This document shows positions 19,033 to 28,611 of a stretch of 64,000 nucleotides of DNA, piece by piece (the stretch's first letter is position 1; the number at the start of each line of letters is the position of its first letter). Location: NCBI GenBank assembly GCA_018268195.1, contig JAFDWZ010000004.1, forward strand, positions 1-64,000, given 5' to 3'. The notes beneath the pieces were generated by a model. That model was not told the origin of the DNA and ran no database searches. It saw only the letters and a program-made list of their open reading frames with translations. A program made the translations under genes and the position numbers. This stretch comes from Bacteroidota bacterium (GTDB lineage: Bacteria; Bacteroidota; Bacteroidia; AKYH767-A; OLB10).

Positions 19033-19977
19033 ATGAGTACAAACAAAGAGCATGTAAAATGTCTGATTATTGGTTCGGGACCTGCAGGATATACTGCTGC
19101 TATTTATGCAGCACGCGCTGACCTCAAACCGGTAATGTATCAGGGATTGCAGCCAGGAGGGCAGTTGACCATTACCACAGAAGTAGAAAATTTTCCGGGT
19201 TACCCAGAAGGAGCAATGGGACCTGAGATGATGGAAGATTTTAAAAAACAAGCTGAACGATTTGGTACCGACATCAGATGGGGTTATGCAACAAAAGTTG
19301 ATTTCACAGGACCGGTACATAAAGTGATTATTGATGAGGAAAAAGAAATTACAGCCGACTCAGTGATTATTGCTACAGGAGCTTCAGCAAAATGGCTTGG
19401 GCTGGAGAGTGAAAAACGCCTTAACGGATTTGGAGTTTCAGCATGCGCTGTGTGTGACGGATATTTTTTCCGTAATCAAACAGTGGCAATTGTAGGAGCA
19501 GGTGATACAGCTGCTGAAGAAGCTACCTATCTGGCTAAACTTTGTACCAAGGTGTATATGATTGTTCGCAAAGATGAAATGCGTGCTTCAAAAGCTATGC
19601 AACACCGAGTGATGAATACCAAAAATATTGAAGTGTTGTTTAATACCGAAACCGTAGAGGTAATTGGCGACAAGACTGTTTCGGGAGTGAAGGTTAAGAA
19701 TAACAAAACCGGAGAAGAAAAATCTCTAGACGTGACAGGATTTTTTGTTGCAATAGGACATCAACCCAACACCGAAATATTTAAAGGATGGATTGATATG
19801 GATGAAACAGGATATATCAAAACTATTCCCGGAACTTCCAAAACCAATATTCCGGGAGTGTTTGCTTCAGGAGATGCACAGGATAAAATTTACAGACAGG
19901 CAGTAACTGCTGCCGGAACAGGATGTATGGCTGCACTGGATGCTGAAAGATACCTTGCCGCACAAGGAATACATTAG
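19033..19977 (+). CDS. trxB: Thioredoxin-disulfide reductase
   Basis: 314 residues. The FAD-binding motif GSGPAGYTAA is at 14-23, the redox pair is in ACAVCDGYFF near 137, the NADPH site is VGAGDTAAEEA near 155 and the second FAD motif FASGDAQD is near 278. It reduces thioredoxin with NADPH. It starts 14 bp after the coiled-coil gene and is followed by a terminator hairpin, so it ends the fur-STAS-purA run. Confidence 0.97.
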   Translation: MSTNKEHVKCLIIGSGPAGYTAAIYAARADLKPVMYQGLQPGGQLTITTEVENFPGYPEGAMGPEMMEDFKKQAERFGTDIRWGYATKVDFTGPVHKVIIDEEKEITADSVIIATGASAKWLGLESEKRLNGFGVSACAVCDGYFFRNQTVAIVGAGDTAAEEATYLAKLCTKVYMIVRKDEMRASKAMQHRVMNTKNIEVLFNTETVEVIGDKTVSGVKVKNNKTGEEKSLDVTGFFVAIGHQPNTEIFKGWIDMDETGYIKTIPGTSKTNIPGVFASGDAQDKIYRQAVTAAGTGCMAALDAERYLAAQGIH

Positions 19978-20000
19978 TAATAAAGACAGATAAGTTTTGT

Positions 20001-20045
20001 AACAGCGAAGAAGATTTTAAAAATTTACTTCGCTGTTTAATTTTA
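20001..20045 (+). terminator. Terminator after trxB
   Basis: AACAGCGAAG at 20001-20010 pairs perfectly with CTTCGCTGTT at 20028-20037 across an AT-rich loop of 17 nt, followed by TAATTTTA. The loop is longer and the T tract weaker than in the terminator at 2221. Confidence 0.7.
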
Positions 20046-20088
20046 TACTTATAACCATGTTTAATAACATGAATGTTTCGTTTAAATT

Positions 20089-20481
20089 ATGAAAGGTAAA
20101 AGTGTTGTATCGGTTACAATCCTCTTATCGTCAATTTTATTGATGAATATGGGGTTACAGGCGCAACAAAACACATGTGGTAACTTTGCCGACAGTGTGC
20201 GGATGAATGCATTGGCTTATAAGAAAGGATGGATATTAAAAAGTAAAACCAATGAACAAGAAAACATAAGCCCATCCATGCAGCCGAAATTGAATTTTAA
20301 TACGCAAGATTGCACCTGGACAATCATTTCAAAAAGTTATAAAACTACCAGACGTGGCAAATGCAGGCACACCAATGGATGTACGGTTGAAACCACACAA
20401 ACGGTAATTATCTCAGCCGAAAACGGAAAGTTAATCAGTCGTAAAAAGAAAAAGAAAATGATTCCAAATTACGAAATGTGA
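20089..20481 (+). CDS. Small secreted hypothetical protein
   Basis: 130 residues beginning with a Sec signal peptide (MKGKSVVSVTILLSSILLMNMGLQAQQ). The mature part has four Cys (NTCGN, DCTWTII, KCRHTNGCT), likely two disulfides, and ends in a basic RKKKKKM stretch. The TWTIISKSYK segment suggests a small beta domain like those of PepSY-type or other secreted Bacteroidota proteins, but I do not recognise it firmly. It is isolated between the trxB terminator and a convergent dioxygenase. Confidence 0.75.
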   Translation: MKGKSVVSVTILLSSILLMNMGLQAQQNTCGNFADSVRMNALAYKKGWILKSKTNEQENISPSMQPKLNFNTQDCTWTIISKSYKTTRRGKCRHTNGCTVETTQTVIISAENGKLISRKKKKKMIPNYEM

Positions 20482-20500
20482 TTGCTGAGGTAAGGGAAAT

Positions 20501-21385
20501 CTATCCAATCTTAAAACTCGTCATCGAGAGGGAGCCGGCAAGTGGTTTGTCGTTAAATAGCTGAACAGGTTCTTCTTTATCCTGAAGTGCCAGTGCATAA
20601 AGCAATGGCAGATAATGCTCAGGCGAGGGGATGGCAAGTTGAAAAGGTTTTCCCTGTGATGAAAAATTTATCAGAGGGGAATGGTTGTGATTCAACACAT
20701 ACTGTTTCATTTTTTCATTGGCTTCCAGTGCCCAGTCGTAGGCAGAGTATTCATTTATTTTACTCCATTCTACCATGCGGAGGTTATGCACAATGTTGCC
20801 GCTGCCTATAATGAGCACACCTTTGTTTCTTAAAGACTGAAGTTCTTTTGCAAGCTCGTAATGATAAGAGGCGCTTTGTCTGTAGTCAAGGCTCATCTCA
20901 ATAACAGGAATATCAGCTTGCGGGAAAAGATGTTTTATCACCGACCATGCGCCATGGTCGAGACCCCATTTTTCGTCTAACCCTACGTTGGTTTTATGAA
21001 TAATTTTTTGAGTCTGTTTTGCCAACTCAGGGCTTCCGGGTGCGGGATATTGTACTTCGTAAAGTGGTTTAGGAAATCCACCAAAGTCGTGAATGGTTTT
21101 GGGCTTTTCCATTGCTGTAACCCAGGTGCCTTCTGTTTCCCAGTGTGCGCTTATGCAAAGAATGGCAGAAGGTCGGGGAAGTTGTTTGGCAATATCTCTG
21201 AATCCCTGAACGAATTCATTTTCGTCAATAGCATTCATCGGGTTGCCATGCCCGATAAAAAGCACCGGCATTTTAGGTGCAGGCGAGTTAGTGTTGAGTT
21301 TGTTCAGTTCTTTCAGATTCATTGTTACTCCTGCAAAAGGTAAAGCTGCAAAGGGCAGCATGGAAATAAACTTTTTTCTGTCCAT
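20501..21385 (-). CDS. ygiD: 4,5-DOPA-type extradiol dioxygenase (LigB/DODA family)
   Basis: 294 residues of the DODA family. It shows FIGHGNPMNAI, SAHWETEGTWV, YPAPGSPELA, WGLDHGAWSVIKHLFP and GSGNIVHNLR, which supply the metal-binding His residues seen in zinc- or iron-dependent ring-opening dioxygenases. The N-terminus MDRKKFISMLPFAALPFAG resembles a weak Tat/Sec-like leader, often seen in Bacteroidota members. The true substrate is unknown; DOPA activity is the family name only. Confidence 0.9.
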   Translation of the reverse strand: MDRKKFISMLPFAALPFAGVTMNLKELNKLNTNSPAPKMPVLFIGHGNPMNAIDENEFVQGFRDIAKQLPRPSAILCISAHWETEGTWVTAMEKPKTIHDFGGFPKPLYEVQYPAPGSPELAKQTQKIIHKTNVGLDEKWGLDHGAWSVIKHLFPQADIPVIEMSLDYRQSASYHYELAKELQSLRNKGVLIIGSGNIVHNLRMVEWSKINEYSAYDWALEANEKMKQYVLNHNHSPLINFSSQGKPFQLAIPSPEHYLPLLYALALQDKEEPVQLFNDKPLAGSLSMTSFKIG

Positions 21386-21439
21386 ACGAACGATGAAAAC
21401 AACTCAGCATAAAAATAGTTAGAAGAAACTTACAGAAAG

Positions 21440-22051
21440 CTACTGTTTACAATTGCACGCTGGCGAAAAGTAAATGGTGGTGTAGGGAAGGAGGTCGTGA
21501 ATGCGTTTCTGTTGCTCCTGATTGAAAAGTATTCCGCGAAGTTCAAACTTGCGAAGAATGCCGCTCAGGCTTCTGATTTCGTCAGGGATATCGGATATTT
21601 CATTATCCCAAAGGCTGAGTTCTTCCAGATTTATGAGCATTCCTATTTCAGGAGGAAGAGCTTCAATACGGTTTCGATCAAGATCAAGAACCTGAAGGTT
21701 TTTCAGTGTTCCTATTCTCTGAGGTAATTGAGTAAGTCTGTTGTTGTTGAGATAAAGACGTTGCAGATTGGTGAGTTTGTAAATGTTTTCAGGAATCTCT
21801 GTAATCTGATTTCGGCTGAGGTTGAGTTCACGCAGTTCGGTAAGCTGAAACACTTCAGGTGGAACTTCTTTAAGTTTCGTTTTAGAAAGGTCAAGTCTGA
21901 AAACCGAATCCGGTTTTTGCAGAGCTTGCGATAATGATTTCCATACTTTTTGGGTAGCAATAGAGTCATCTTCCCAAAGCTCCTGCGCTTTCAGATTCAT
22001 GGTAAAACATACCATCAGAAGTACGGTTATATGGCTAATTGCCTTTTTCAT
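21440..22051 (-). CDS. Secreted leucine-rich repeat protein
   Basis: The 203 residues start with a Sec signal peptide (MKKAISHITVLLMVCFTMNLKAQ). About five leucine-rich repeats of 23 residues follow (LTELRELNLSRNQITEIP, LTNLQRLYLNNNRLTQLP, LKNLQVLDLDRNRIEALP, LINLEELSLWDNEISDIP), of the LPxxIxxLxxL type. The C-terminal ACNCKQ could cap the solenoid with a disulfide. It probably binds protein outside the inner membrane; the partner is unknown. It starts 20 bp after the ribF stop and is likely in the same message. Confidence 0.88.
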   Translation of the reverse strand: MKKAISHITVLLMVCFTMNLKAQELWEDDSIATQKVWKSLSQALQKPDSVFRLDLSKTKLKEVPPEVFQLTELRELNLSRNQITEIPENIYKLTNLQRLYLNNNRLTQLPQRIGTLKNLQVLDLDRNRIEALPPEIGMLINLEELSLWDNEISDIPDEIRSLSGILRKFELRGILFNQEQQKRIHDLLPYTTIYFSPACNCKQ

Positions 22052-22071
22052 ATCTCCTTTTAACGAAGGAA

Positions 22072-22998
22072 TTACGATAATAGTTTTACTGCTTCGACCT
22101 TATCTTTATTCATGGCTGCTATCAATTCCGTTTCCGACCCGAATTTTTCTTCTTTGCGAATATACTCCACCATCTGCAAAGTTATTTTCTCGCCATATAT
22201 AACATCATCAAAATCAAAGAGGTTAATTTCTATGGAACGTTCGCCATTATCGAATGTGGGTCTGTTGCCAATGCTCATCACACCATTCAGTAGTTGATTT
22301 TTTACAATGGCTCTTGCGGCATAAATACCATTTGCAGGTATCAGTTTATAATCTTCTTTGATATGAAGGTTGGCAGTAGGAAAACCAAGCGAGCGGCCTA
22401 ATTTTTTTCCATGGATAACGGTGCCCGTAAGTTCATAGTCGTAACCTAAAAACTCTCTTGCCGTGGCCACATCGCCCGCAAGCAGTGAATGGCGTATTTT
22501 GGTTGAGCTTACAGCTACTTCGTTAACATCCTGTTCAGGTATGCGTTCCACTTCGAAATTATAAACAGGAGCCAGTTCTTCAAGGTCTGAAAAACTTCCT
22601 TCGCGGTTGCGGCCAAAGTGATGGTCGTAACCTATAACCAATTTTTTTACTCCCAGCTTATTTACCAGCATATCGCGCACAAACTCCGTGCTGCTGAGTC
22701 GCGAAAATTCTTTTGAAAAAGGGTGGATGATAAGATGCTCTATTCCTGCTTTGGCCATCAGGTTGGTTCGTTCCTCAATGGTGTTTAGCAACTGAAGCCC
22801 ATGGTCATCGGGAAACAAAACCATTCGCGGATGCGGAAAAAAAGTAAGTACAACAACTTCACCGTTAATTTCCTGAGCCAGTTGCTTCAGGCGATTGATG
22901 ATGACTTTATGGCCTTTATGAACTCCGTCAAAAGTGCCGAGAGTTATTATTGCGTTGTCAACCTTCTGAAAAAGGTCAATATGATTGTAAATTTTCAA
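22072..22998 (-). CDS. ribF: Bifunctional riboflavin kinase / FAD synthetase
   Basis: From TTG 22998 the protein has 308 residues and begins MKIYNHIDLF, as Bacteroidota RibF proteins usually do. A longer frame from TTG 23019 runs into a TAttTTTG promoter box and is rejected. The FAD synthetase half has LGTFDGVHKGHK near 20 and IGYDHHFGRNREG near 120; the kinase half has KLGRSLGFPTANL near 210 and YGEKITLQMVEYIRKEEKF. It makes FMN and then FAD. No FMN riboswitch is seen upstream. Confidence 0.95.
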   Translation of the reverse strand: MKIYNHIDLFQKVDNAIITLGTFDGVHKGHKVIINRLKQLAQEINGEVVVLTFFPHPRMVLFPDDHGLQLLNTIEERTNLMAKAGIEHLIIHPFSKEFSRLSSTEFVRDMLVNKLGVKKLVIGYDHHFGRNREGSFSDLEELAPVYNFEVERIPEQDVNEVAVSSTKIRHSLLAGDVATAREFLGYDYELTGTVIHGKKLGRSLGFPTANLHIKEDYKLIPANGIYAARAIVKNQLLNGVMSIGNRPTFDNGERSIEINLFDFDDVIYGEKITLQMVEYIRKEEKFGSETELIAAMNKDKVEAVKLLS

Positions 22999-23016
22999 AA
23001 ATGGAAATCTATAAGG

Positions 23017-23024
23017 CAAAAATA
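23017..23024 (-). promoter_or_regulatory. Minus-7 box that sets the ribF start
   Basis: TATTTTTG on the minus strand, a full TAnnTTTG match, 19 nt before TTG 22998. It overlaps the alternative start codon at 23019. Confidence 0.5.
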
Positions 23025-23073
23025 CAAAAGATAATGAGTTGATTTTTTCATGGTCAGAGAAATAAACAGGGTA

Positions 23074-24261
23074 TCATTCGAAATCAGGATAAAGCAGGTA
23101 TTTTTTACGTATTACCTTGTAAGCATCTAAATCTTTTTGCCAGGTAAGGCGAATCTGGTCTTCATTGAGTCCTTCAATAATCTGTTTACGTAGTTTATCT
23201 GTACCTGCAAGTTTGTCGAAGTAGGAGTTAAAAAACTTATCCTTCTTAGGGTAGTTGTCATAAATATTTTTCAGCCAAAAGAGATATAGTTTTTTTGAAG
23301 TAGGGATGTAGTAATTTCCGAAATCACGCAGGTCGTAACCATTGCATTTCTGATTTTCGTAAAGCTGTGCCAGTTTCATCTCCGGGTTTTTATGAGGAGT
23401 AAATTCCAGCGGCCCTTCGGTAAATCCGGGATAGCCCACAACCTGAAAAGGATAATCGGTGCCACGGCCAATGCTTACAATAGTTCCTTCAAAAAAACAT
23501 AATGAAGGGTATAGATACACTGCAGTCATGTTTGGAAGATTGGGTGATGGTCGCACCGGCAGTTGATACTGAGTGCTGTGCGTATAACCTTTTACCGGAA
23601 TCACTTCAAGGTCACATTGCAATTTATTGTTCAGCCATCCTTCGCCATTGAGCATCTTCGCATACTCGCCAAGGGTAAGTCCATATACTACCGGTATAGG
23701 ATTCATGCCAACGAAAGATTTGTAGGCAGATTCAAGTACGGGGCCATCAACATAATAGCCGTTGGGGTTGGGACGGTCAAGAAGTATGAGTTTTTTCTTT
23801 TGCTCTGCACATGCTTCCATCACATATTGCAGAGTGGAACTGTAAGTATAAAAGCGAACTCCTACGTCCTGCAAGTCAAATATTACCAAATCTATTCCCG
23901 AAAAATCCTCGGCAGTAGGTTTTTTATGATCGCCATAGAGTGAAACAACAGGAAGCCCTGTTTGCTTGTCGGTATAGGAGGCTACATCTTCACCGGCTTC
24001 TGCTTTTCCTCTGAAACCATGTTCGGGAGTGAGAATTTTTTTGACAGCAATTTTCGAATGAAGCAATACATCTATTAAGTGATTATTGCCCACAATGCTT
24101 GTTTGATTAGCTACTACTGCAACATTTTTTTTATTTATCAGAGGCAGATAAACATTTAACTGCTCAGCACCCGTTATAATTGAGTCAGGGGTTTGAGCGC
24201 TGTTTAAAGTAAAACTTAACAGCCCTAAAAGAGTGAATCTGAAGAAATGCTTCAAAAGCAT
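23074..24261 (-). CDS. namZ: Exo-beta-N-acetylmuramidase NamZ-like (DUF1343)
   Basis: 395 residues with a Sec signal peptide (FFRFTLLGLLSFTLNSAQ). The DUF1343 core is complete: VAVVANQTSIV, ILTPEHGFRGKAEAGE, LPVVSLYGDHKKP, VIFDLQDVGVRFYTY, LLDRPNPNGYYVDGP. Characterised members (GH171) release terminal N-acetylmuramic acid from peptidoglycan fragments in the periplasm. Its first 15 bp overlap the ATG of the divergent permease frame. The activity is inferred from family only. Confidence 0.9.
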   Translation of the reverse strand: MLLKHFFRFTLLGLLSFTLNSAQTPDSIITGAEQLNVYLPLINKKNVAVVANQTSIVGNNHLIDVLLHSKIAVKKILTPEHGFRGKAEAGEDVASYTDKQTGLPVVSLYGDHKKPTAEDFSGIDLVIFDLQDVGVRFYTYSSTLQYVMEACAEQKKKLILLDRPNPNGYYVDGPVLESAYKSFVGMNPIPVVYGLTLGEYAKMLNGEGWLNNKLQCDLEVIPVKGYTHSTQYQLPVRPSPNLPNMTAVYLYPSLCFFEGTIVSIGRGTDYPFQVVGYPGFTEGPLEFTPHKNPEMKLAQLYENQKCNGYDLRDFGNYYIPTSKKLYLFWLKNIYDNYPKKDKFFNSYFDKLAGTDKLRKQIIEGLNEDQIRLTWQKDLDAYKVIRKKYLLYPDFE

Positions 24262-24300
24262 AATTTTGAAACCAATTTAAAAACAAGATTAGGCAATTCA

Positions 24301-25521
24301 TTGAAATACGAGTCGTACATAGCAAAGCGTTTTTTCACAGGTAGTGTTAACAACCAGCGTCTCTCACGGGCTGTTTTATACATTGCCATTACGGGAGTGG
24401 CGCTGAGTGTGTTGGTTATGATTGTTTCAATATGTATTGTCACCGGATTTAAGAATGAAATTACCCGGAAGGTTGTAGGTTTCGGTTCGCACATCAGGCT
24501 GAAAAATTTTGATAATAACCAGTCGTATGAAGAGTCGCCTGTCAGCATCAGAGAACCATTTTTAAATACGCTTCGTGCCGATAGCAGAATTGAAAAAATT
24601 ACAGCCTTTGCCAGCAAGGCCGGAATTATTAAAACATCTGAAGACATACAAGGTGTGGTGATAAAAGGGTTGGACAGTCTTTACAAGGCAGATTTTTTTG
24701 CTGATAAGATGATGCAGGGCAGCTTCGACCTGAGCATCCGTGATGGACAATATCCTGCAATAATTTCAAAAAACATTGCCGATAAGATGAATCTGAAACT
24801 CAATGATCCGTTGGTAGTGTATTTTATTGAGCAACCTCCGCGAATCCGTAAATTTATCATCAAAGGAATTTACAGCACCGGTCTCGAAGAGTTTGATAAT
24901 ATGTATGTATTCTCGCCCTTATCGGTGATACAAAAACTGAATAACTGGACAGCAGATGAGGCAGGAGGTATTGAAATTACACTGAAACATCTGAGCGATT
25001 TAAGCTCAGTGAATCAAAAAGTTTATGAGTTATCAGGATTTCAGTATAATACCATGACCATAAAAGAACTTTATCCTGATATATTTCACTGGCTCGACTT
25101 GCAGGATGTAAATGTTATCATCATTCTGGTGCTGATGATTCTGGTTGCAGGAATCAATATGATATCAACTTTGCTTATCATCATTCTTGAAAATACAGCC
25201 ACCATAGGTTTACTCAAAGCTTTAGGAGCAAGAAATGCCGGTATCAGAAAAATATTTATCTATGTTTCGTCAGGTATTGTACTCACCGGACTTATTGCAG
25301 GTAATTTGATTGCACTCACTTTATGTTATCTGCAATATCATTTTCACCTGATAAGTCTTCCGCAGGAATCTTATTATGTATCGTATGTGCCGATTAATTT
25401 TTCGCCTTTAAATATTTTGCTGATTAATATCGGAACACTTACGGCCTGTGTGCTTGTGATGATCATACCATCGGTAATTATCACTAAGATAAACCCGGTA
25501 AAATCATTGCGATACGAATAA
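24301..25521 (+). CDS. LolC/LolE-type ABC transporter permease
   Basis: From TTG 24301 it has 406 residues starting MKYESYIAKRFF, the usual beginning of this family in Bacteroidota; ATG 24247 would add 18 residues and overlap namZ divergently. One membrane segment near 25-50 (AVLYIAITGVALSVLVMIV), a large periplasmic domain, and three C-terminal segments (VNVIIILVLMILVAGINMIS, the loop LGARNAGIRKIF, ILLINIGTLTACVLVM) give the FtsX/MacB fold. LolCDE extracts lipoproteins from the inner membrane. No ATPase gene (lolD) is adjacent. Confidence 0.85.
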   Translation: MKYESYIAKRFFTGSVNNQRLSRAVLYIAITGVALSVLVMIVSICIVTGFKNEITRKVVGFGSHIRLKNFDNNQSYEESPVSIREPFLNTLRADSRIEKITAFASKAGIIKTSEDIQGVVIKGLDSLYKADFFADKMMQGSFDLSIRDGQYPAIISKNIADKMNLKLNDPLVVYFIEQPPRIRKFIIKGIYSTGLEEFDNMYVFSPLSVIQKLNNWTADEAGGIEITLKHLSDLSSVNQKVYELSGFQYNTMTIKELYPDIFHWLDLQDVNVIIILVLMILVAGINMISTLLIIILENTATIGLLKALGARNAGIRKIFIYVSSGIVLTGLIAGNLIALTLCYLQYHFHLISLPQESYYVSYVPINFSPLNILLINIGTLTACVLVMIIPSVIITKINPVKSLRYE

Positions 25522-25523
25522 AG

Positions 25524-25718
25524 TTAATCTTTAATTTCTTCAAAATCTACATACTCACCTGAGTCATCAGGTTTGTTGTTAGAAGTTTTGGTTTGAATGG
25601 TAACATCTCCCTCACGTTGACGGGGTGGCTGCTGAAAATTCTGTTTGTGCGACTGAAAACTTCTGTAAATTCTCATGGCCACCCAAATAATTACTATTGT
25701 ATAAAAAACATCACGCAT
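25524..25718 (-). CDS. DUF4834-family small membrane protein
   Basis: A 64-residue protein with one N-terminal membrane segment (VFYTIVIIWVAMRIYRSF) and a polar tail (PPRQREGDVTIQTKT, ending GEYVDFEEIKD). The hydrophobic head followed by the acidic YVDFEEIKD end is the DUF4834 pattern known from Bacteroidota. Function unknown. Its stop is 2 bp from the stop of the convergent permease. Confidence 0.8.
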   Translation of the reverse strand: MRDVFYTIVIIWVAMRIYRSFQSHKQNFQQPPRQREGDVTIQTKTSNNKPDDSGEYVDFEEIKD

Positions 25719-25743
25719 GGTTTATCATATTTAGTTAAAGCAT

Positions 25744-28593
25744 TTATCGTGACAGGTACATGCTTTTCTCTTTATATAAATTTCTGAAATAAGAATCTTC
25801 TACTGAATCAATAAAACGAATAGCCTCACCGGTTGATTTCATTTCAGGACCTAATTCTTTATTTACATCTGCAAATTTATCGAATGAAAATACAGGTTCT
25901 TTAATAGCATAACCAAATGCTGCCGGTTTTATTTCAAAGTCTGAAAGTTTTTTCACTCCCAGCATTACCTTGGTGGCAATATTGATGTAAGGAACCTGAT
26001 GTGCTTTTGCAATAAAAGGCACGGTACGTGAAGCACGCGGATTTGCTTCAATGACATACACTTTTTCATTTTTCACGGCATACTGAATGTTGAGCAATCC
26101 TTTTACCTCCAAAGCAAGAGCTAATTTTTCAGCATAGGTTTTCATTTGTGAAATCACATTTTCGCTGAGGCTGAATGGCGGAAGCACGGCATACGAATCG
26201 CCACTATGAATTCCTGCAGGTTCAATGTGTTCCATCATACCAATAATCTGCACATCTTTTCCGTCACAAATTATATCGGCCTCACATTCTTCGGCACGGT
26301 CGAGAAAATGATCAATAAGCACTCTGTTGCCCGGAAGATTTTTCAGCAGTTTAATTACAGCACGTTCTAATTCTTCGTCATTAATCACAATGCTCATTCC
26401 CTGTCCACCGAGCACATAACTGGGGCGAACAAGCACAGGGTAACCCACTCTGTTGGCAACAACAAGTGCTTCTTCTGCACTTTCGGCAACACCATAGGGT
26501 GGATAGGGAATATCAAGGTCGCGAAGCAAATCAGAAAAACGACCTCTGTCTTCAGCAAGGTCCATGTTTTCATACGATGTGCCAATGATTTTTATTCCTT
26601 TTTCATTCAGGTATTCAGAAAGCTTAAGTGCTGTTTGCCCGCCTAACTGTACAATTACTCCATCAGGTTTTTCATATTCGATGAGTTCATAAATATGCTC
26701 GCGATACACCGGTTCGAAATACAGTTTATCGGCAATATCAAAATCGGTACTTACTGTTTCGGGATTGCAATTGACCATGATGGCTTCGTAACCTGATTCT
26801 TTGGCAGCCAGCACACCATGCACACAAGAGTAATCAAATTCAATTCCTTGCCCGATACGATTAGGACCACTTCCTAGTACCATTATTTTTTTACGCTCAG
26901 AAACCTTGCTTTCCGTTCCTGAAATTGGTTTTCCTGATACATCTTCGGCAGGATTTTCAAAGGTGCTGTAGAAATACGGAGTCTTTGCGCCAAACTCTGC
27001 TGCACAGGTATCAACCATTTTATATACACGTGTAATGTTCAATTGTTTTCTTCGTTCGAAAACATCTTCGTCAGAAACATTTCCTAAAATATGAGCAATC
27101 TGATAATCGCTGAAACCATTTTGCTTCAGTTCAAGCATCAGGTCGTAAGAAATATTGTTGAGATTATATCTGCGAAGCTCTTGCTCCAGACTTACCAGTT
27201 TTTGTATTTCGGTAAGAAACCATTTATCAATTTTGGTGTGGTTATGAATGGTTTGAATTGGCAATCCGAGTTTCAGCGCATCTCTGAGATGAAACACTCT
27301 GTCCCAGGAAGGATGTTCGAGTGAATGAATAATATCATCAACCTTATGCCAACCGGTGCCGTCAGCACCAAGGCCATGCCTATTTATCTCCAGACTTTGA
27401 CAAGCTTTTTGCAACGCTTCGTTAAAACTTCTGCCTATACCCATTACCTCACCAACAGATTTCATCTGTAGTCCAAGTGTACGGTCAGCGCCATGGAATT
27501 TGTCAAAATTCCAACGCGGAATTTTTACAATCACATAATCGAGAGCAGGTTCAAAAAATGCAGAAGTACTTCCGGTAATCTGATTTTTCAGTTCATCAAG
27601 ATTGTAACCTATGGCAAGTTTAGCAGCTATTTTGGCAATAGGATAACCTGTTGCTTTGGATGCCAATGCTGATGAGCGTGAAACACGCGGATTAATTTCA
27701 ATAGCAATAATATCTTCCGAATCGGGGTCAACGGCAAACTGAACGTTGCAACCTCCGGCAAACTTTCCTATTGCACGCATCATCTTAATGGCCATATCTC
27801 TCATTCGTTGATAAGTATGGTCGCTCAAGGTCATGGCGGGAGCTACGGTAATGCTGTCACCGGTGTGAATTCCCATCGGGTCGAGATTTTCTATTGAGCA
27901 AATGATGATGACATTGTCCTTGGAGTCGCGCAAGAGTTCAAGTTCATATTCTTTCCATCCGAGCACAGCTTTTTCTACCAGCACTTCGTGTATAGGTGAA
28001 GCTTGCAAACCACGCATCAGTTTATCTTCAAATTCTTCTTTCTTCATCACAAAACTTCCGCCTGAGCCGCCCAAGGTGTAGGAGGGACGAATGACTAACG
28101 GAAATCCTATGCGTTGTGCAATTTCTTTTCCTGAAAGAAATGAGTTGGCTACTGCAGAAGGTGCAACACCCATCCCTATTTCTACCATCAGTTTTCTGAA
28201 AGCTTCACGGTTTTCAGTAGTTTCTATTGCATCAATGTTTACTCCGATTATCTTAATTCCATATTTTGCCCAGATGCCTCTTTCGTCAGCTTCCTTGCAA
28301 AGGTTAAGAGCTGTTTGCCCGCCCATAGTAGGCAGCACCGCATCAATTTTTCTTTCGGAAAGAATTTTTTCAATACTCTCAACCGTTAACGGCAACAGAT
28401 AAACATGATCTGCAGTAACCTTATCGGTCATAATAGTAGCCGGATTGGAGTTGATGAGAGTAACTTCAATACCTTCTTCACGCAGTGAGCGCGAAGCCTG
28501 TGAACCGCTGTAATCGAACTCGCAAGCCTGCCCTATAACAATGGGGCCGCTACCAATAATTAATATGGATTTTATGGACGTATCTTTTGGCAT
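25744..28593 (-). CDS. carB: Carbamoyl-phosphate synthase large subunit lacking the C-terminal allosteric domain
   Basis: 949 residues, about 120 shorter than E. coli CarB (~1070). Both ATP-grasp halves are present, each beginning with the typical motif (GSGPIVIGQACEFDYSG near 14 and GSGPNRIGQGIEFDYS near 565), with RPSYTLGGSGGSF and RPSYVLGGQGMSI marking the paired sites. The protein ends shortly after the second half at YKEKSMYLSR, so the MGS-like domain that binds ornithine and UMP is absent. Stop codon context is clean, so this looks like a natural short form rather than a frameshift. It supplies carbamoyl phosphate for pyrimidines and arginine. Confidence 0.96.
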   Translation of the reverse strand: MPKDTSIKSILIIGSGPIVIGQACEFDYSGSQASRSLREEGIEVTLINSNPATIMTDKVTADHVYLLPLTVESIEKILSERKIDAVLPTMGGQTALNLCKEADERGIWAKYGIKIIGVNIDAIETTENREAFRKLMVEIGMGVAPSAVANSFLSGKEIAQRIGFPLVIRPSYTLGGSGGSFVMKKEEFEDKLMRGLQASPIHEVLVEKAVLGWKEYELELLRDSKDNVIIICSIENLDPMGIHTGDSITVAPAMTLSDHTYQRMRDMAIKMMRAIGKFAGGCNVQFAVDPDSEDIIAIEINPRVSRSSALASKATGYPIAKIAAKLAIGYNLDELKNQITGSTSAFFEPALDYVIVKIPRWNFDKFHGADRTLGLQMKSVGEVMGIGRSFNEALQKACQSLEINRHGLGADGTGWHKVDDIIHSLEHPSWDRVFHLRDALKLGLPIQTIHNHTKIDKWFLTEIQKLVSLEQELRRYNLNNISYDLMLELKQNGFSDYQIAHILGNVSDEDVFERRKQLNITRVYKMVDTCAAEFGAKTPYFYSTFENPAEDVSGKPISGTESKVSERKKIMVLGSGPNRIGQGIEFDYSCVHGVLAAKESGYEAIMVNCNPETVSTDFDIADKLYFEPVYREHIYELIEYEKPDGVIVQLGGQTALKLSEYLNEKGIKIIGTSYENMDLAEDRGRFSDLLRDLDIPYPPYGVAESAEEALVVANRVGYPVLVRPSYVLGGQGMSIVINDEELERAVIKLLKNLPGNRVLIDHFLDRAEECEADIICDGKDVQIIGMMEHIEPAGIHSGDSYAVLPPFSLSENVISQMKTYAEKLALALEVKGLLNIQYAVKNEKVYVIEANPRASRTVPFIAKAHQVPYINIATKVMLGVKKLSDFEIKPAAFGYAIKEPVFSFDKFADVNKELGPEMKSTGEAIRFIDSVEDSYFRNLYKEKSMYLSR

Positions 28594-28611
28594 CTTATTC
28601 TTAAAATTTCA

